Source: Ooceraea biroi
Taxonomy: Eukaryota > Arthropoda > Insecta > Hymenoptera > Formicidae
NCBI RefSeq assembly: GCF_003672135.1
Contig: NC_039514.1
Coordinates: forward strand, 11,087,787 to 11,151,786
Length of the DNA: 64,000 bases
Reading direction: 5' to 3'
In this document: in pieces, positions 1-14,000 of the stretch
Numbering within the stretch: the stretch's first letter is position 1
Layout: each line of letters starts with the position of its first letter
The notes under the pieces: model-generated
Database searches by the model: none
What the model was told of the DNA's origin: nothing
Seen by the model: the letters and a program-made list of their open reading frames with translations, nothing else
Position numbers and translations under genes: made by a program

Positions 1-243
1 ATCTATTTTGTATGTGCTCTGTTCCGTGGAACGTCTTAGCTTGAGCCGCAAAGAAGATTGCTTCTGTCGTAATAAGCTACCTTGTAGCAAAAGCTTTTTG
101 TTCTTATCTAAGATCTCCTTGAAATCCGAAGAATCCGAAGAGTTATAATCTTTACTCTTGTCCGGCACGTAGGAGTCATCGAAGTCTGAATTGGATTCCA
201 ATAACAGTGATATATCTTCTTCCGTACATTTACGTCTAGCCAT
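1..243 (-). CDS. N-terminal fragment of an unrecognised protein, cut by the window edge
   Basis: An open frame of 81 codons starts with ATG at 243 and runs off the left edge. It begins MARRKCTEEDISLLLESNSD and continues with an acidic, Ser/Asp-rich stretch and then a Lys/Arg-rich one (KNKKLLLQ, LRLKLRRS). The order 'basic start, LLE, acidic run' recalls the N-termini of piggyBac-derived proteins, but no catalytic part is visible, so this is only a guess. It is divergent from UTP20, with about 780 bp between the two starts. It could also be a chance frame or a host gene; the rest lies outside the window. Confidence 0.4.
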   Translation of the reverse strand, partial: MARRKCTEEDISLLLESNSDFDDSYVPDKSKDYNSSDSSDFKEILDKNKKLLLQGSLLRQKQSSLRLKLRRSTEQSTYKID

Positions 244-1023
244 CGTATTACTCCAAAAATTATGCACCAATAATTTTTAAATATATTCTTTGAAAAAGCT
301 GTACCTCAAAGCTGGGCGTAATCAACAAATCAGTTTTAACACCTAAAATAAATATGTTGAACAAAGCGTTTAAGATACTCCTCGAAATCGGTTTATTTTA
401 TATTTTACAGTTCAAAGAAATATTATTTGTATCTCTATCTGTACCTCATAAATATAGATCATATTTAATAATTATCATTGTAATCAGACACATAAGAGGA
501 ATATTATTATTACTTTTTTACAATTCTTTGCTACTACTTCACTTTCCAATGCTAATGATATTTTCGTTTGATGTACATGTAATTACGTTTATATTTTATA
601 CCGCTTTATATATGTGATAAATCATGGATTACAAACTATAAATAGATTGATAAATTCCTTAGGCCGGTATTTACAGTGCTGACAGCTGAATAACGGAACG
701 CAGCCAATGAAAAGGGTGAAAGCAAATCAGAGAGATTCCGTAACGAATTTGATTGGATGCGCCATGTTGTTACTAAAGAAAAATCTAGTAATAACATGCA
801 CTACTGAAGAGATTCTGCAATCTGCTGTCTGGCATTAGCAGCTCTCTTTGGGAACGCAACCGGTTTTTCGCACATGTGCCACATGTAGCAGCATGTGGTG
901 ATGAACAAGATGCAACAGTTTGCATTCCGTTTCAATTAATAACGGATGGGAGTTATTATATGAGTAGCAAGTAGGAAAAATAAGTGGAAAATTAGAAAAA
1001 CCGAGATAATCGATTGAAACAAA
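244..1023. promoter_or_regulatory. Intergenic region upstream of UTP20
   Basis: AT-rich to about 660, then a more mixed block (660-1020) just ahead of the UTP20 start that includes a CCAAT-type motif near 705 (agccaatga). The short open frames here (354-617 +, 835-1107 -) have no recognisable composition. I see no TATA box I would defend. The block probably carries the divergent promoters of the edge gene and UTP20. Confidence 0.35.
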
Positions 1024-4000
1024 ATGAAGAACAAGCCAACGCGTCACAAGGAAACGAACACCTTCCAAGTAAGTATTTTTTATAATATAAATTGAGGTAG
1101 ATATCAAATTAACCTAAAAATAGAATTATTTTTTTATTTGTTTGATGCCTCTATATCTAGGCACCGCGTCATCAACCTGTTAATATATCGAATTTTTTGA
1201 CGCCTGAAACTTCATGGTCCTAACCTAACTTAACCTCAAATTCTTATATTTTCCGAATTCGTTTCAAAAATTTGTTGATGCACTTCCACGGTCGAATGTC
1301 TGTGTACTTTGACCAGTTAAAGATCGTGGAAGAATATTTCGCATCTATTTTTCCTAAATCTGCGTATATAAATCACTTCTCAAACTTTCCACGTTGTCTA
1401 AAAAACACGTGGTCTAAGCCTTGTACTTCGTATCACAATCGCATCTAAGGCTGTCTTCAATTCCTCCTCTAAACAAGGATTCCTCCAAATTTTAATGAAA
1501 TTCACTCTTACTCTGTTAATCAGGGTAATCGATCTTTCCTCATTTAGCTGTTTAAACCAATTTTTTTTCTCCTTTCTGTTATATAAATGAGAAACACGCA
1601 ATCTTTTTTTCACAGTTTAAACCTTTCTCTGAAAGAATTACCGAAATCGATGTCGATATCTTCCATCATGTTAGACATCGGAACGAGGACATTTCCGAGG
1701 AAATTCAGACGTATTTTCACGAAACGCTACAGAAATGGAATGTCCTTAATCTAACGGAAGATTATACTACTTTCAAGAAACAAGTGCGAAATATTGTCAC
1801 ATTACCTGAGCTACTTCACAGGAAGCGATATGTGATTGACATGCTCATGGAGTACCTGAAAAAGCGAGATTCCTTGTTCCTGCAGCCAATCCTAGAGTAA
1901 GTAAACGTAGAAGCGTACAAGTATATATACCTCAATAAAAGATATATATCTATCGATATATTTCTCTCTGTTTCTTTGTTTTTATTTTTGTGTAATCTAT
2001 TTGCCATAGGTTAATAGTAGCTGTAGCAAGAGATCTTCAGAAAGACTTTTATGAATATTTCCCAGAATTTTTATCTGAAATCGTTTGCTTGTTACAAACA
2101 AAAGATGCAGAACAGATAGAATATACATTCACAACTCTGGCATATCTGTTTAAATACCTATGGCGATATTTGATAAGAAACGTGAGAACTGTGCTCGCTT
2201 TGTTGTTGCCACTCTTGGCCGACACTCAACCAGTCTACATAAATAGGTTTGCCGCAGAAAGTTTCGCATTTGTAGTTCGCAAAATCAAAGATAAAGATTC
2301 CTTTTTGAAGTTGGTACTGCAAATTTTGAGAGATAACGTGAGTGGAGTCTTGGGTTACGGGAAATTACTATTTGAAGTTGTGTCTGGCACTCCTGGACAG
2401 TTTCACTCTTGCGCGGAGCAAATGTTGTCGGTTTATTTTAATGCTCTGCAAGATCAATCTGTCGATCAAAACCTCACTTATCAAGTATTAGAAGAGATCG
2501 TAACATGTATTTTGCAAAGTATACATCCGCAAAAGTGCGATGTCATGTGGAATATAATATTAAAAATGCTAGATACATTTATCGAAAAATTAAATCAATC
2601 GACTCTGGAATCTGATAGGCAGCATGCGTTAGTTTTGTCCCTGCGCCTTATACACATCATCATTAACTATAAAAATGGAAAATTTTTAATTAATCCTGTA
2701 TCTTTGACGACGAGATTTGCAGTTCTAATAGATAAAAATGAAGATAATAACGTTTTACAAGAAGTTATTAATGCATCTGTTGCCATTCTTTTAGCGTCCA
2801 ATATTAAATTAATGCAAGAAGATTCAACTCAATTGTTACTGAAGATTATGACAGTGAACGATAGAGACATGTTGTACTCTTCTGTTGAGAGTTTAATACA
2901 TTACTCTTCATTTGAAACTTTAGTGTTACCGAACATATTGCGACGTAGCATTTCCATCGGATTTGACAGTGAGACGTTGCTCCTGTTTGCCAAAATAATT
3001 GTTGCAAAATCACCGCCTTGCCTCAATGGCATAACTCTAGACAAGTGGAAGAAATACGTCTTTGATATACGGAATATTGGAACTGAAAATCTCAATTATT
3101 TTTTGCTGGAATTAAAGACATTGTCCACTGATTCCGTTTCACTGAATGCGATAAGAATATTAATAACTTTACCACACTTGAAACCAATGCATGAAGAATT
3201 CAAAGACGCATTGAAAGCTGGATTATTATTTTCATATGAAACGATATTAAAACACGAGAATGCAGAGGATGCTGCAAGTATTAACAAAATTGCATTTGTA
3301 TTCTTGTTAACGTTAGAATCATTGATACATGTATCAGAACCGCGTGAGCTTCACGAGTTTTTAGAAAATTCTAAAATAGCAATAATTAATCTTGTTGAGA
3401 AGTACTACGACAATACGTACATCTTAAACGCGATAGATCTTTGCCTGACATATTTTGCCAAATCGCAACATCACGTGGATTACATTAATTCTACGTCATT
3501 CAATATATTACATAATAATGTAACAAAAAAGATGAATTCACCCTATCAGAAGATTCGGTTGACCGTCACACATTTGTATTCTTTATTTTCCGATATCGAC
3601 GATCTCAAGAATTCTTCAATGCCAAACAGTGGAAAGAGTGCTTTCGAACTTGTGCATTTAGTGGAATGTGAATCCACGACAGTACAAAACTACCGTGCCA
3701 AATTGTTGCGTCTGCAAGCCCTAGAATTTCAGAGTCCTGCGATATCTAATCTAGATCCGAAATATCATGAATTCCCATTACGATACTTGATAGGTAATTT
3801 GTACATCAATTTTTCTCTACTCTGGGAACCCGTGAGTGCAGTTATAGCTAGTTACGGCAACAAAGAGTGTTCACAGTTCTGGCCAACGTTTCTGAATGAA
3901 TTAACATCTAACGTATCGGAAATCGAATGGAAGCCATCGTTCGAGTGCCAAGTTGTTTCCTCATTGGAAATGCTTTTAGAAAAGCACGAGGACAAGCCCG

Positions 4001-7000
4001 ACCTCGAGAACCACAAAATCCTTCTTTGGAGATGTATGACGCATTTCTCGCATTACGCCGAAATGAAAAATCGAGACTTAACTGGGCTGTTTATCGATTT
4101 TGTAAATACAAACTTTTTCAAATCTAACTCCGAAGACGGCAAGTATTGTAACGTCAAAAAGCATAAAGAGAAATCGCCAGGTGTAGATAATGACACGGAC
4201 GAGAACGAGGACGATGAAGAACGGGACGAAACTGCGAAAGCTGCGCTAGCGGATTCGAAGATTCGAAATTACAAAGTGAAACTGTTAATCGCCCAGCTGC
4301 AGATATTCCACAAAGTGCTAAATCCGAAAATGTTATACAGGGAGGCGGAGATGCATCAAATTTATCTGGACTTGCTTTTCTCGAAGAATGTCGACGTACA
4401 GAAGGCAGCCTTGAATTGTCTTTTCGCATACAAGCACAAATACCTTTTGCCGTACAAGGAATCTCTGTTCGGTTTGATAAGTGAGAAAAACCTTAAGAAC
4501 GAACTGACGCGCTTCAAACTTGATCGGGAAAGCAACGTGATAAGCGAGGAACACCGCGAGAATCTCATACCAATTGTAATGAGAATCACGTATGCGAAAA
4601 TGGTTACAAAGACCAGTATGCGAACTGGCGGGAAAGCCGGTGGATTTGCACGGCGCAAAATGATATTGCGCTTTTTAGGTGGTACGCAGGAAGACGAGAT
4701 GATCACGTTCATTAAAATGGCATTTAAACCCTTCAAGTCACACGTGTCGCTGGAGACAAACGACGAAGCGTTCAATTTAAGACGGTGCACCGAAAATATC
4801 GTTAATACGATCGATTTGCACAACGTAATGCCACCTAAACGCATGCAAAGCGCCGTGAATCTACTGGCGATCATAATAGAACAATTTGGCGGAAAAATGT
4901 CGACGAAGCTGCTGCCGCGTTTGCTGAGAATACTAATCTGCATCCTGGCCGAAGTGACTGGAATTCTACGAAGATCGGAAGAAGTCTACTTGGGCTACTT
5001 ACCGGCGATCAAGATCGTAAGAACAAATTCTATTGGAATATTGGCAAGATTCTTCACGCATTTCGAAAACTACGACTGGCAGCAGCACGAGATAGACGCG
5101 CTTTACTCTGTCGCGATATTCCCCTGGTTGCAAAAATTGCCTATCGAGGGTATACATAGCCCTACCGCCTTGCTGAAACTATTTATGGCCTGGGGCCAGA
5201 ACTCGCGATATTATCCATTGTTCGTGAAGCATCAGGAAGGTAACGAGTCGATCAGTCCTCTCCCCTACGTTATACAGCTTCTCCTGAATCCTCAGACGCA
5301 CCAATCGGTTGTTAACGCTATTCTGGAGATTATCGAGAAGATGTTGACGCTATATGACTATGGGAAATGTAATGAGAATGCGATGGAAGTGGACGAACCG
5401 TTCCTACCACTGACACCAACGCTCACGAACCTACTCGAGGTCGACAAAAAGACGCTCTCGAGCGGGGTCAATTACGGCTCGGCCGTTCTTCTGCCGCACA
5501 TTCCTCACATCTTGGAATTTATCAAGAACAAGCTGAAGAGATCCAGCAAAGGCATAAACAAGACTGAGTTGCTTATATTGTCGCGAATTTCCGAATTTGT
5601 CAGCGACGCCGAGACATGCGATACAGTGTTGAAACTGATTTTGCCCATATTGATCAAAAAGGCTGCGGTTAACAACGAGGAGGCTGTCATGGAACTGCTG
5701 ACGACCGTCATAAATCTTGTGAAGATCGTGGACAAGCCAGAGATTCATATACGCACCATCGCACCGTTGATAGGCCTCGTGTCGGACATGCCTGCCCGCA
5801 AGTTCCTTCTGCGACTGTACAATACTATTGCTGAAAGATCCTCGGAGCAGCATCGTGAAACGATGACACGGGATTGCGGTATTTTGACTGCTCTGAATGC
5901 ATGGGATCACAAATGGGTCGACCAGCCAGATTTCCAGAAAAGATTGGACGCCTTCGGTGAGATCAGCAGGATGGTTGAGAAAAACGCGATCACTTTGGAG
6001 TTTGGCGTGACCGTAATGCACAATTGCTTTTACTTCTTAAAGACTGAATCTGATTTGGCGATGAAGGATTACTCTGGCCAGTGCCTGAAACTCATTGGCT
6101 CGAGATTGGCGAAGGAACACCAAAGCAATACCGTGAACAGGCGCTACTTAATGGACGACACGATCCTGACGCTCACGAGGAAAGGGATCATCAGCAGAAG
6201 TGAGACCGTCCGCCTGCAGTCGTTGGCATTTTTAGGACACATGGCCCTGGAATGCGCAGACGTACATCCTATTTTGCGAGATTTATCCTTGCTCACCAAT
6301 CGCGCTGACCCGGAAGTCGATTTCTTCGAGAATATGCAGCACTTGCAGTTACACAGGAGAGCTCGCGCGCTGTTAAAGTTCTGTACGCTCGCTAAAACGT
6401 TACAGAAACCAATGAACCCGAAAACTTTGACGCAATTCATCCTTCCTCTCTCTTCGTCATACTTATGCAACGAAGCTTTTGTCCATAAAAACAGTCTCCT
6501 CGATGCTGCTATCGAAACCGTCGGAATGGTGTGCAGACATCTACCGTGGCACCATTATGAGATCATCCTGAAACATTATCTGAATAAATTAAGAAGCTCC
6601 ACGGAGTATCAAAAACAGCTCGTTAGAATAGTCATAGGAATACTGGACTCCTTCCACTACGATCTCTCCAAGTATAAAACGGCGGAAGAAATTCCGCAAA
6701 TCGAAGCAGTCTCGGCACAAACCGGCGACGATGTTGCTGCCGTCGATGAAAAAGAACCTGACGCAACGGTCGGTGATGAGAACCTTGAAGAAACGGAACA
6801 GGAAGCCGAGGAAAAATTAGAGAAAGCACTGGATGACGACAACGTCGAGAATATTGAAGAAATAGAGAAGGATAACAAAGCGAACAAAGGAAGCGTGCCA
6901 ATAATTGAGAAACAGACGCTACTTTCTCAATACGGAGCGAAGAGAGTAGTGTCCAGTATATCGAACGGTTTATTGCCTCAACTGCATCGGTCTATCGTGA

Positions 7001-10000
7001 GCAAAACTCGGCAGGACAGTAAGCATAAGATTAATAGGAAAAAGATTACCTCCGAGATCGAGGAAGATGATTTACTGCGAGTGCCTATTGCTCTCGCACT
7101 CGTCAAATTACTGCAAAAACTGCCTGAGAGTCTTTTGAATGCGAATCTACCAGGGTAAGTTCAAGTCATCTTGTTTAAATAGATTATTCTAAAATTTAAA
7201 AAACCTTGAAAAGTTATATAACATATATATATTTTTTTTTTTTCAGAATTTTCATAAAACTGTGTACATTTCTTAAATCACGTATGGAATCAGTTCGACG
7301 AGTAACTCGCGAGATATTGCAGAAAATTATGATAACATTAGGACCGAAATATCTTCATCATCTTCTAAACGAAATGAACGCGTTATTAACCAAGGGATAC
7401 CAAGTACACGTTCTCGTTTACACGATTCAGTCGGTATTGCTCGCACTGAAGCCCTACTTTCAGAAATTTGACATTAACAACAATCTGCAAAGCATTCTAT
7501 CTGTAAGTATCATAATTACTAGTGAGATAACTTAAGATCGATAGATAGAATACGCTAATGAAATTTAATAAAAAATTTTTAAGGACACTGTATATTTTTA
7601 AATAATTATTTTTATATAGGTATGCAAGATCGATCTATTTGGCTTAACTGCGGAAGAGAAGGAGGTAGCTGGTATTGTCAGAAACGTATCGGAGGCAAAG
7701 AGCGTCAAGAGTTACGATATTTTTCATATACTAGCAGAATTTATAACGGAATCGTGCTTGCTGGACCTGATTCTGCCTTTAAAAGAGGTGCTGATGAAAA
7801 CGCATTCACATAAGACGGTACACAAAGTTGTGGAATGCCTTCGGAACGTATCTCTGGGATTGGCAGACAACACTTACATACGGTTGGAGCAAATGCTCGT
7901 GTTTCTTTACGGTGTTGTCTCAGAGAGCATACCAAGTCTGTTACCTGAAAAGGAAAGCGGACAATCCGCGGAGGAGGAAGCGAAAACTCTAGTGCGGCGA
8001 CAGTCGGACTGTTACATTATACCGGCCGAGCCGAAAAGTCGAATGGGTATGAAAACCGCAGCAAAAACCACGAGGCACGCCAATGTCCACGTAATGATAG
8101 AATTTGGCTTGAAACTGTTTCATATATTGTTGAAGCGGGATAAAATCTCCAGTGTGGAATATAAATGTTACTTGGAGCCTTTCGTGACGATCTTGGGTGA
8201 TTGTCTGAGCTCTCAGCACGTTAAGTTGTCTACCGTAGCGTTACAGTGCTTGAACTGGATGCTTAAAATGGACTTAGCTTCGATGCAGACGTCGATATCG
8301 AGCATCTGCACCGCCATGTTCAGTATTTTGTACAAATACACCACCGTAGGGCTCAGCAGGGGCGACAATTTTGATCTCGTGATGGCCACGTTCAAGTGCA
8401 TGGCCGTGATCGTGCGCGACGTGAAACACTTCAACATCGACGCTGATCAGCTGAAGATCCTAATTTTGTACGCGGAGCAAAATCTGTACGACAGCGATAA
8501 GCAAGCCACCGCGTTTACCTTGCTCAAGGCTATAATTCACCGAAAGATGACCGTCCCCGAGATGTACACTGTGATGGAGAAAGTGGCGATGCTGAGCATC
8601 ACCTCGGAATTGGAGCACGTTAAACTGCAATCGCGATCGGTATTCTATTCGTACCTGATGGAGTATCCGCTTGGCAAGCACTTGGACAAGCACATATCTT
8701 TTTACCTGACGCAGTTGAGCTACGAGACGCAACCAGGCCGCATGAGCGCGCTAGAGATGATTCATACCATCGTCACGGGATTTCCATTGAAGGCCTTGAT
8801 TATACGATCAGGACTTATATTTCTGATGACTGGCACGAGACTGATAAACGACGACAATCCGAATTGTCTCAAGCTCTGTGCGAAATGCATAAGAGAAATG
8901 CTTGCTCGATTACCTTCCAACAAGAGGAACGTGCTTTTTGACACGGTCCTCACTTGGCTAAGCGACTCGAAGATAAGACACCGAACGTTAGCGGCGCAAT
9001 TGTGCGGCATATTTGTGACCGTCGAGAAAAATGAATTCGCTTTGCGACTACCTGAGGTGTTGCCGTTATTATTGAAACAGTTCCACGCAAGCTTCGCCGT
9101 TTCCAGCAACGTGGAAATTGGAAAGTGCGTAAAGCTCAAGAATCTAAATCATCCAGAGGAAGATAATAAGTCGAAGGATCCAGAAACGTTAAAGGATCAC
9201 CACCTGTTCCAAGTATTTCAGTTGCTGTTAAAAATATCGGCACATTGCCCAGCTTTCCTCACGAACGAGAAATACAGGGACTTCATGCACTCTTTCGCCC
9301 GTAAGCTATCTTTTTTTTCTTTTTTAAGCAATATATATATATGTATAAGTCGTACATTTTTATCCCTACGTTGCAGAATATAGCCAGACTTTATTGGCTT
9401 ATCCGCATATTTGGGTTCGACTGGCAGCCACACAATTGATCGGTTTTATCTTGACCTCCCTTGACGTCGATAAAGTCGCCGAGTTTTTAAATAATCCAAC
9501 AGACAACGAAACACAAGAGACTCACGTGTATTCACGATCCACTGATACTTTGAGGAGTTTAATCCTAGACTTAGTAGCACAGCTTCATCCGGACATGACG
9601 TTCGAAGAGTTAGCGGATCAAGTTGTAAAAAATCTCATTTTTATCGCGAAGATATTGAAGTCGATCAAAGGATCCGCTGCGAAAAATAACGAAGAAGACA
9701 ATGAGAAGAATAAAGAGGAGAATAATGCTAATCTATCTCTTCTTCCTTGGCTCGTAAGAAAATTGAGGAAAGCTGTTAACGTGGAGATAACGCAAGCTCC
9801 CAAATCAACATCAGTGGTAAGGATATTTTATCATGTTCAAATACATATAAAAAATATAATAATAATAAATAATAAATTTATAATAATAAATTTGGACATA
9901 TCGGGGGCATAAAAAAAACTATGTAAATGATGTGATTTTAGAGAACTGCAGTGTTCAAGTTTATTGCTGGTGTAGTGGCTACAATACCCACGGAGCATTT

Positions 10001-10453
10001 AAATGCGATACTGTTTAGTATCACTTCTCCGTTGGTACGCGAGATAGCTACGACAGAGGAAGCAAATGCTGAATTACGTCGACTAGCCAAAGAGGTAGCA
10101 ACCATGATTAAAAAAGCTATAGGGAACGAAGAATATGCCAAACTAGTGAATCGAGTGCAACAGAAACTGAATATTAAGAGGGCAGAAAGAAAAAAGGCTC
10201 GCGCACAACAGGTAGGCTTGTTAATCCCTTCACTTACTTTTCTCCACTTTTGTGTCTGAAATATTACATTTTTCGAGATTTTACATGCGTTTTCATTTTT
10301 GCATTGCAGTTTGTAGTTGATCCCGAGTTGGCGGCGAAACACAAATTGACTAGACAGCAAAAGAAGAAGGAGGCGAAAAAAAGGAAATTGAACAGTATGA
10401 AAGGGAAAAAAGTCATAAAAAAACGTAAAAAACCGGTAGACCTGGAAATATAA
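1024..10453 (+). CDS. Utp20: UTP20, small subunit processome component 20 homolog
   Basis: Very large nucleolar HEAT-repeat scaffold of the U3 snoRNP/SSU processome, needed for early pre-rRNA cleavages toward 18S rRNA. Exons: 1024-1068, 1616-1896, 2010-7154, 7247-7502, 7620-9300, 9377-9816, 9942-10211, 10310-10453. The frame is unbroken and gives 2753 residues, close to the roughly 2785 of the human protein. The start MKNKPTRHKETNTF followed by PFSERI and the RFAAESFAFVVRK block is typical of the family. Two acidic linkers lie near residues 830-850 and 1670-1735. The last ~35 residues are a lysine-rich nucleolar-type tail (QQKKKEAKKRKLN). One giant 5.1-kb exon holds over half of the protein. 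Confidence 0.97.
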
Positions 10454-11074
10454 CTACAGTGTTTCTAATTTGCGTAACACATAGTTATATTTCTAGGTAC
10501 GTGTGTGTGTATGTATATATTATTTTTTATATATATATGTGTGTATATATAAATGTACGTTAAGCAGCTACATCATACAAAGTACTTGTACATAACTTTT
10601 AATTATAGAAATTTTTTACAATAAAAATGTTAATAAATTACCAATAAATATCGCGCCAAACAATAAGTGTTATTAATTTATATTATATATTATTTTATAT
10701 ATTCTCAAATTTTTTCTTATCTTGTATATTATTGATATCTTCTTTTTGCATTTGTATTACAATTTTGATGTAGTAAAAAGAGCGAAAACGGAAAGAATGA
10801 GAAAAGTTCAGATGGCGTGTAGTATCTATTTCGGTCATGCGCATTCCATCTCGTGGTGCGTATCAAAGATTCCAACAGAGTTGCGCTACTGCATACATAT
10901 ATACTGTGCCGTGACCAAATGATGACAAGTGGCACTGTGTGATATACGTAGACGTGACATAACCTCTGCCGTCATCGCGCAATATTTTCTGTGCTTGACG
11001 ATGTAAAATATTTCTAGGATTTTATACGCGACGTGACATTTACAGAGCGCTGTGCAGCAAAAGCCAGTTGCACG
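10454..11074. other. UTP20 3' region and golgin A2 promoter region
   Basis: UTP20 ends at 10453. A GT/TA-rich simple repeat spans about 10500-10555 and AATAAA signals occur at 10620-10625 and again near 10632-10648. The part from about 10780 to 11074 precedes the golgin start and is less AT-rich, so it probably holds its promoter and leader. No further gene seen. Confidence 0.5.
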
Positions 11075-14000
11075 ATGAACTTGAATAAGACAGAAAAGTT
11101 ATTAGCCGCTAAGAGGAAGGTAACGTAACGTGTAATGTAACGTGGAAACAAGATCGTTGACAACTTCCAAAACTGTCATAATGTATTCAATATAAGTGGC
11201 GTATGGATTGACATAGCAGTGCGTGAGCGTTGCTCGAATACTTATTGCACTCGTTAATAATGATATTTGCGAGTTTGGTCTCGTTACTCTAGCACCATAT
11301 ATTGTTTTATTTAAGTAAATAAAATACTACAAATAAATATATAAATATATGAGTTATATGATTTTGCAGTTAAAAGAATTTCAACTTCAAAAAAGATTGC
11401 ATGCACAGGAACACTCGAGCAAACAAAATACAAATGCAAAAAACGAATCCATATCACAGGTAATTAATTAGTAACAATGATAATAATAATTACACAAAAC
11501 AAATAATCTATAGTTTTTTAAACTTTATGAATGTGCGTGGACTGTATACAATGAAAATAATCGACATTTGTTTTACAATTACTATAATATAAATTTAGAT
11601 GTTAAAATAATATTAATATCTCTCCAATAGTGCCAAACAAATTGCCAAGTTACAGAAGTGGATAAGTCCTGTGATCAAAATAATCAATATGAAACAATGC
11701 ACACAGAAAATTCAATCCAATCTGAAAATCAGCTGAATGATGTGAATGTTGTACATAAAGAAGAAAACATATTAAATCATGCTTTTAGTGATACTAGTAA
11801 TTCAATAGACGCTATCACAACTAAAGTAGCAACAAATAACAGTAAAATAACAGAAAAGAACTTTTCCATTTTGGAGAACAATCGTGATGGTGCTGTATCA
11901 CACAAAAATGGTGATAACGATACACGTTCGTATCTTCAGCCGAATTTACAGTCTATAGAAAATGATGGGAGATGTAACTTAAACATTACGCCATCTAATG
12001 GACCATCAACGGTGCCTAGAGAACATTTGTCAGAAACGGCAGAAGGTGCTAAGGTGCTCAAGGATGATGTAGATGACTGTAAGCCAACTGACCTCGATCT
12101 AAAGTATAACAACCAATTTTTGAGTACCTGTGTGGAAGAACAAAAACAGATTGTAAATGACCTATATGTACAGCTCAATCATTACGTGGGTATAATTTAA
12201 TTTGTGTACGCTATACATTTTTTTAATATTTTATATATATATAATATATTTATAATAATATATTTATCCAAAATTATTATGCAAAAATCAAATAGCAAAG
12301 CAGAGTGGCAGAGCTAGAGGGAATTGTTGCCATAAAAGATTCCGAGTTTGAAGCGAAATTCATGCGTGAAATAAATCCCCTAAGGGAGCAGTTACAGGCA
12401 CATGCACAGACTACTAGTATTCTGATAGCGGAAAAAGCAGAGCTCACGGCAGCTTTGACGCGAAGCCAGAAGATTGCAAAACAGAATTCAGGTATATCTG
12501 CATGTAGAATCTTTTTTCAGAAGTGGTGTTCCACGATTTTTATCATATTACTGTAATGATTCTGTCTCTTGTTTTAGAGGAGCTAGCAGAGGTGAATGGC
12601 AAATTGAAACATAGCCAGGTTCGCATAAGTGAGCTTGAAAAAGAATTGATTCAAACGAAGAGTAATTCCACTGACAGTCAGAAAAACGCTCAGCATATAC
12701 AAGATGTATATGATGATCTTGAAAAGAAATACTGTGAACTCAGGTATCGCATAGAAACTGAACAGAATTTATTGAAGCCATTTAATAAGCCGTAATAAGT
12801 ACATGCAAAATCAATTTGCTTACAGGAAGGAAAAGGAGGACTTGGAATTGGAAGCGTCAGAATTAAAACAGAAGCTGAATTTAAAAAATACAGAATTCAT
12901 AAATCTGCAGCAGGAATTTCAAGAGAAAGCGGCCTTACTCTCCTTGAATGAATTAAAAATACAACAGGTAATTTTATATAATTATTAATAAAGGACTTAA
13001 CTATTATAAAACTAATGCGCATAAATAACTCGATTGCAGTTAACCGACACACCACAAACGGTGGAATCTCAGCAACAAGCCGTAACAGCGCTGGAACAGC
13101 AGTTGTGTCAAATGAGAGATACTTTACGATTGGTGAACAACGAGAAGGATGAAGCCAGCAAACAGTATCAGAATTACGTACGACAGTTAGATGCGCAGCA
13201 AGCAAAATTGCTTAATGAGGTATGTGATCTTCGTCGCTCTTTCGAAAATCAAAGTTATGAAAGTTATTAAAGTTTGGATTGACCGATTGCAGCTTGAGAG
13301 TAGAGCCAAAATAATCGACGACGTAGAAAGTAGGGAGAACAGTTATGTACAGCGCTTGTCAGATCTGGAGCAACAATTGCAGCACGAAAGAGAGAAAAAC
13401 GAAGCTTTACTGCCATTGCAAGATCGTAACGATGAGGTGAATAATTTAATGAAGAAGATAGAGCAGTTGACTGTGCAACAAGAAACGTTCAATGTAGCGT
13501 TAGTTGAAAAGGTAAAGTTACTTGTAGGAGAAAATTCAGTTTCTGAAAAAACTAGAAAAAATTACTTTTTGACAAAACGATACTTTTAGGACGCGGAAAT
13601 TGAGATGTTGACAAAAGAAATACAAGAATTACAGAACACAAAAGATGACAGTGCAAATGCAGCAAAACTGGTGCAGGCTCTTGAAAGCGAAAAGCTTGGT
13701 GCATCTAGAGCTGTTTCGCAAAACCAACAATTGAAACAACAATTGACCGAAATGGAGAATGCTTTTGTCACCCTTGTGAGTAATTAACCATAACTAGGTA
13801 TCATGTTGAGGATATAACACTTTTACTGCAGTCAGTTGTTTCGTAATATTTCTGTTTAATAAAAAGAACGTTTCTAGTTAAACATAATTAAATATAACTG
13901 TTCTTTTCCAGAGTAACGCTAAGTTAGATTTGACGGAGCAGCTCCAAGCTGAACGAAATATCGGTAGAAGATTAAATGCAAAATTGAATACTGTTGAGAT

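Noticed and set aside
1219..1236. CCTAACCTAACTTAACC, similar to the insect telomere unit TTAGG
   Set aside because: Too few units and in a UTP20 intron; a similar pair at about 37624 suggests a common background motif.
1951..1958. TATCGATA, a DRE core match
   Set aside because: Lies in a UTP20 intron within a TA-rich run, not in a promoter.
4362..4943. 193-codon minus-strand frame inside UTP20
   Set aside because: Antisense to a well-supported coding exon; no family features.
5431..6021. 196-codon minus-strand frame inside UTP20
   Set aside because: Antisense shadow of the large UTP20 exon.
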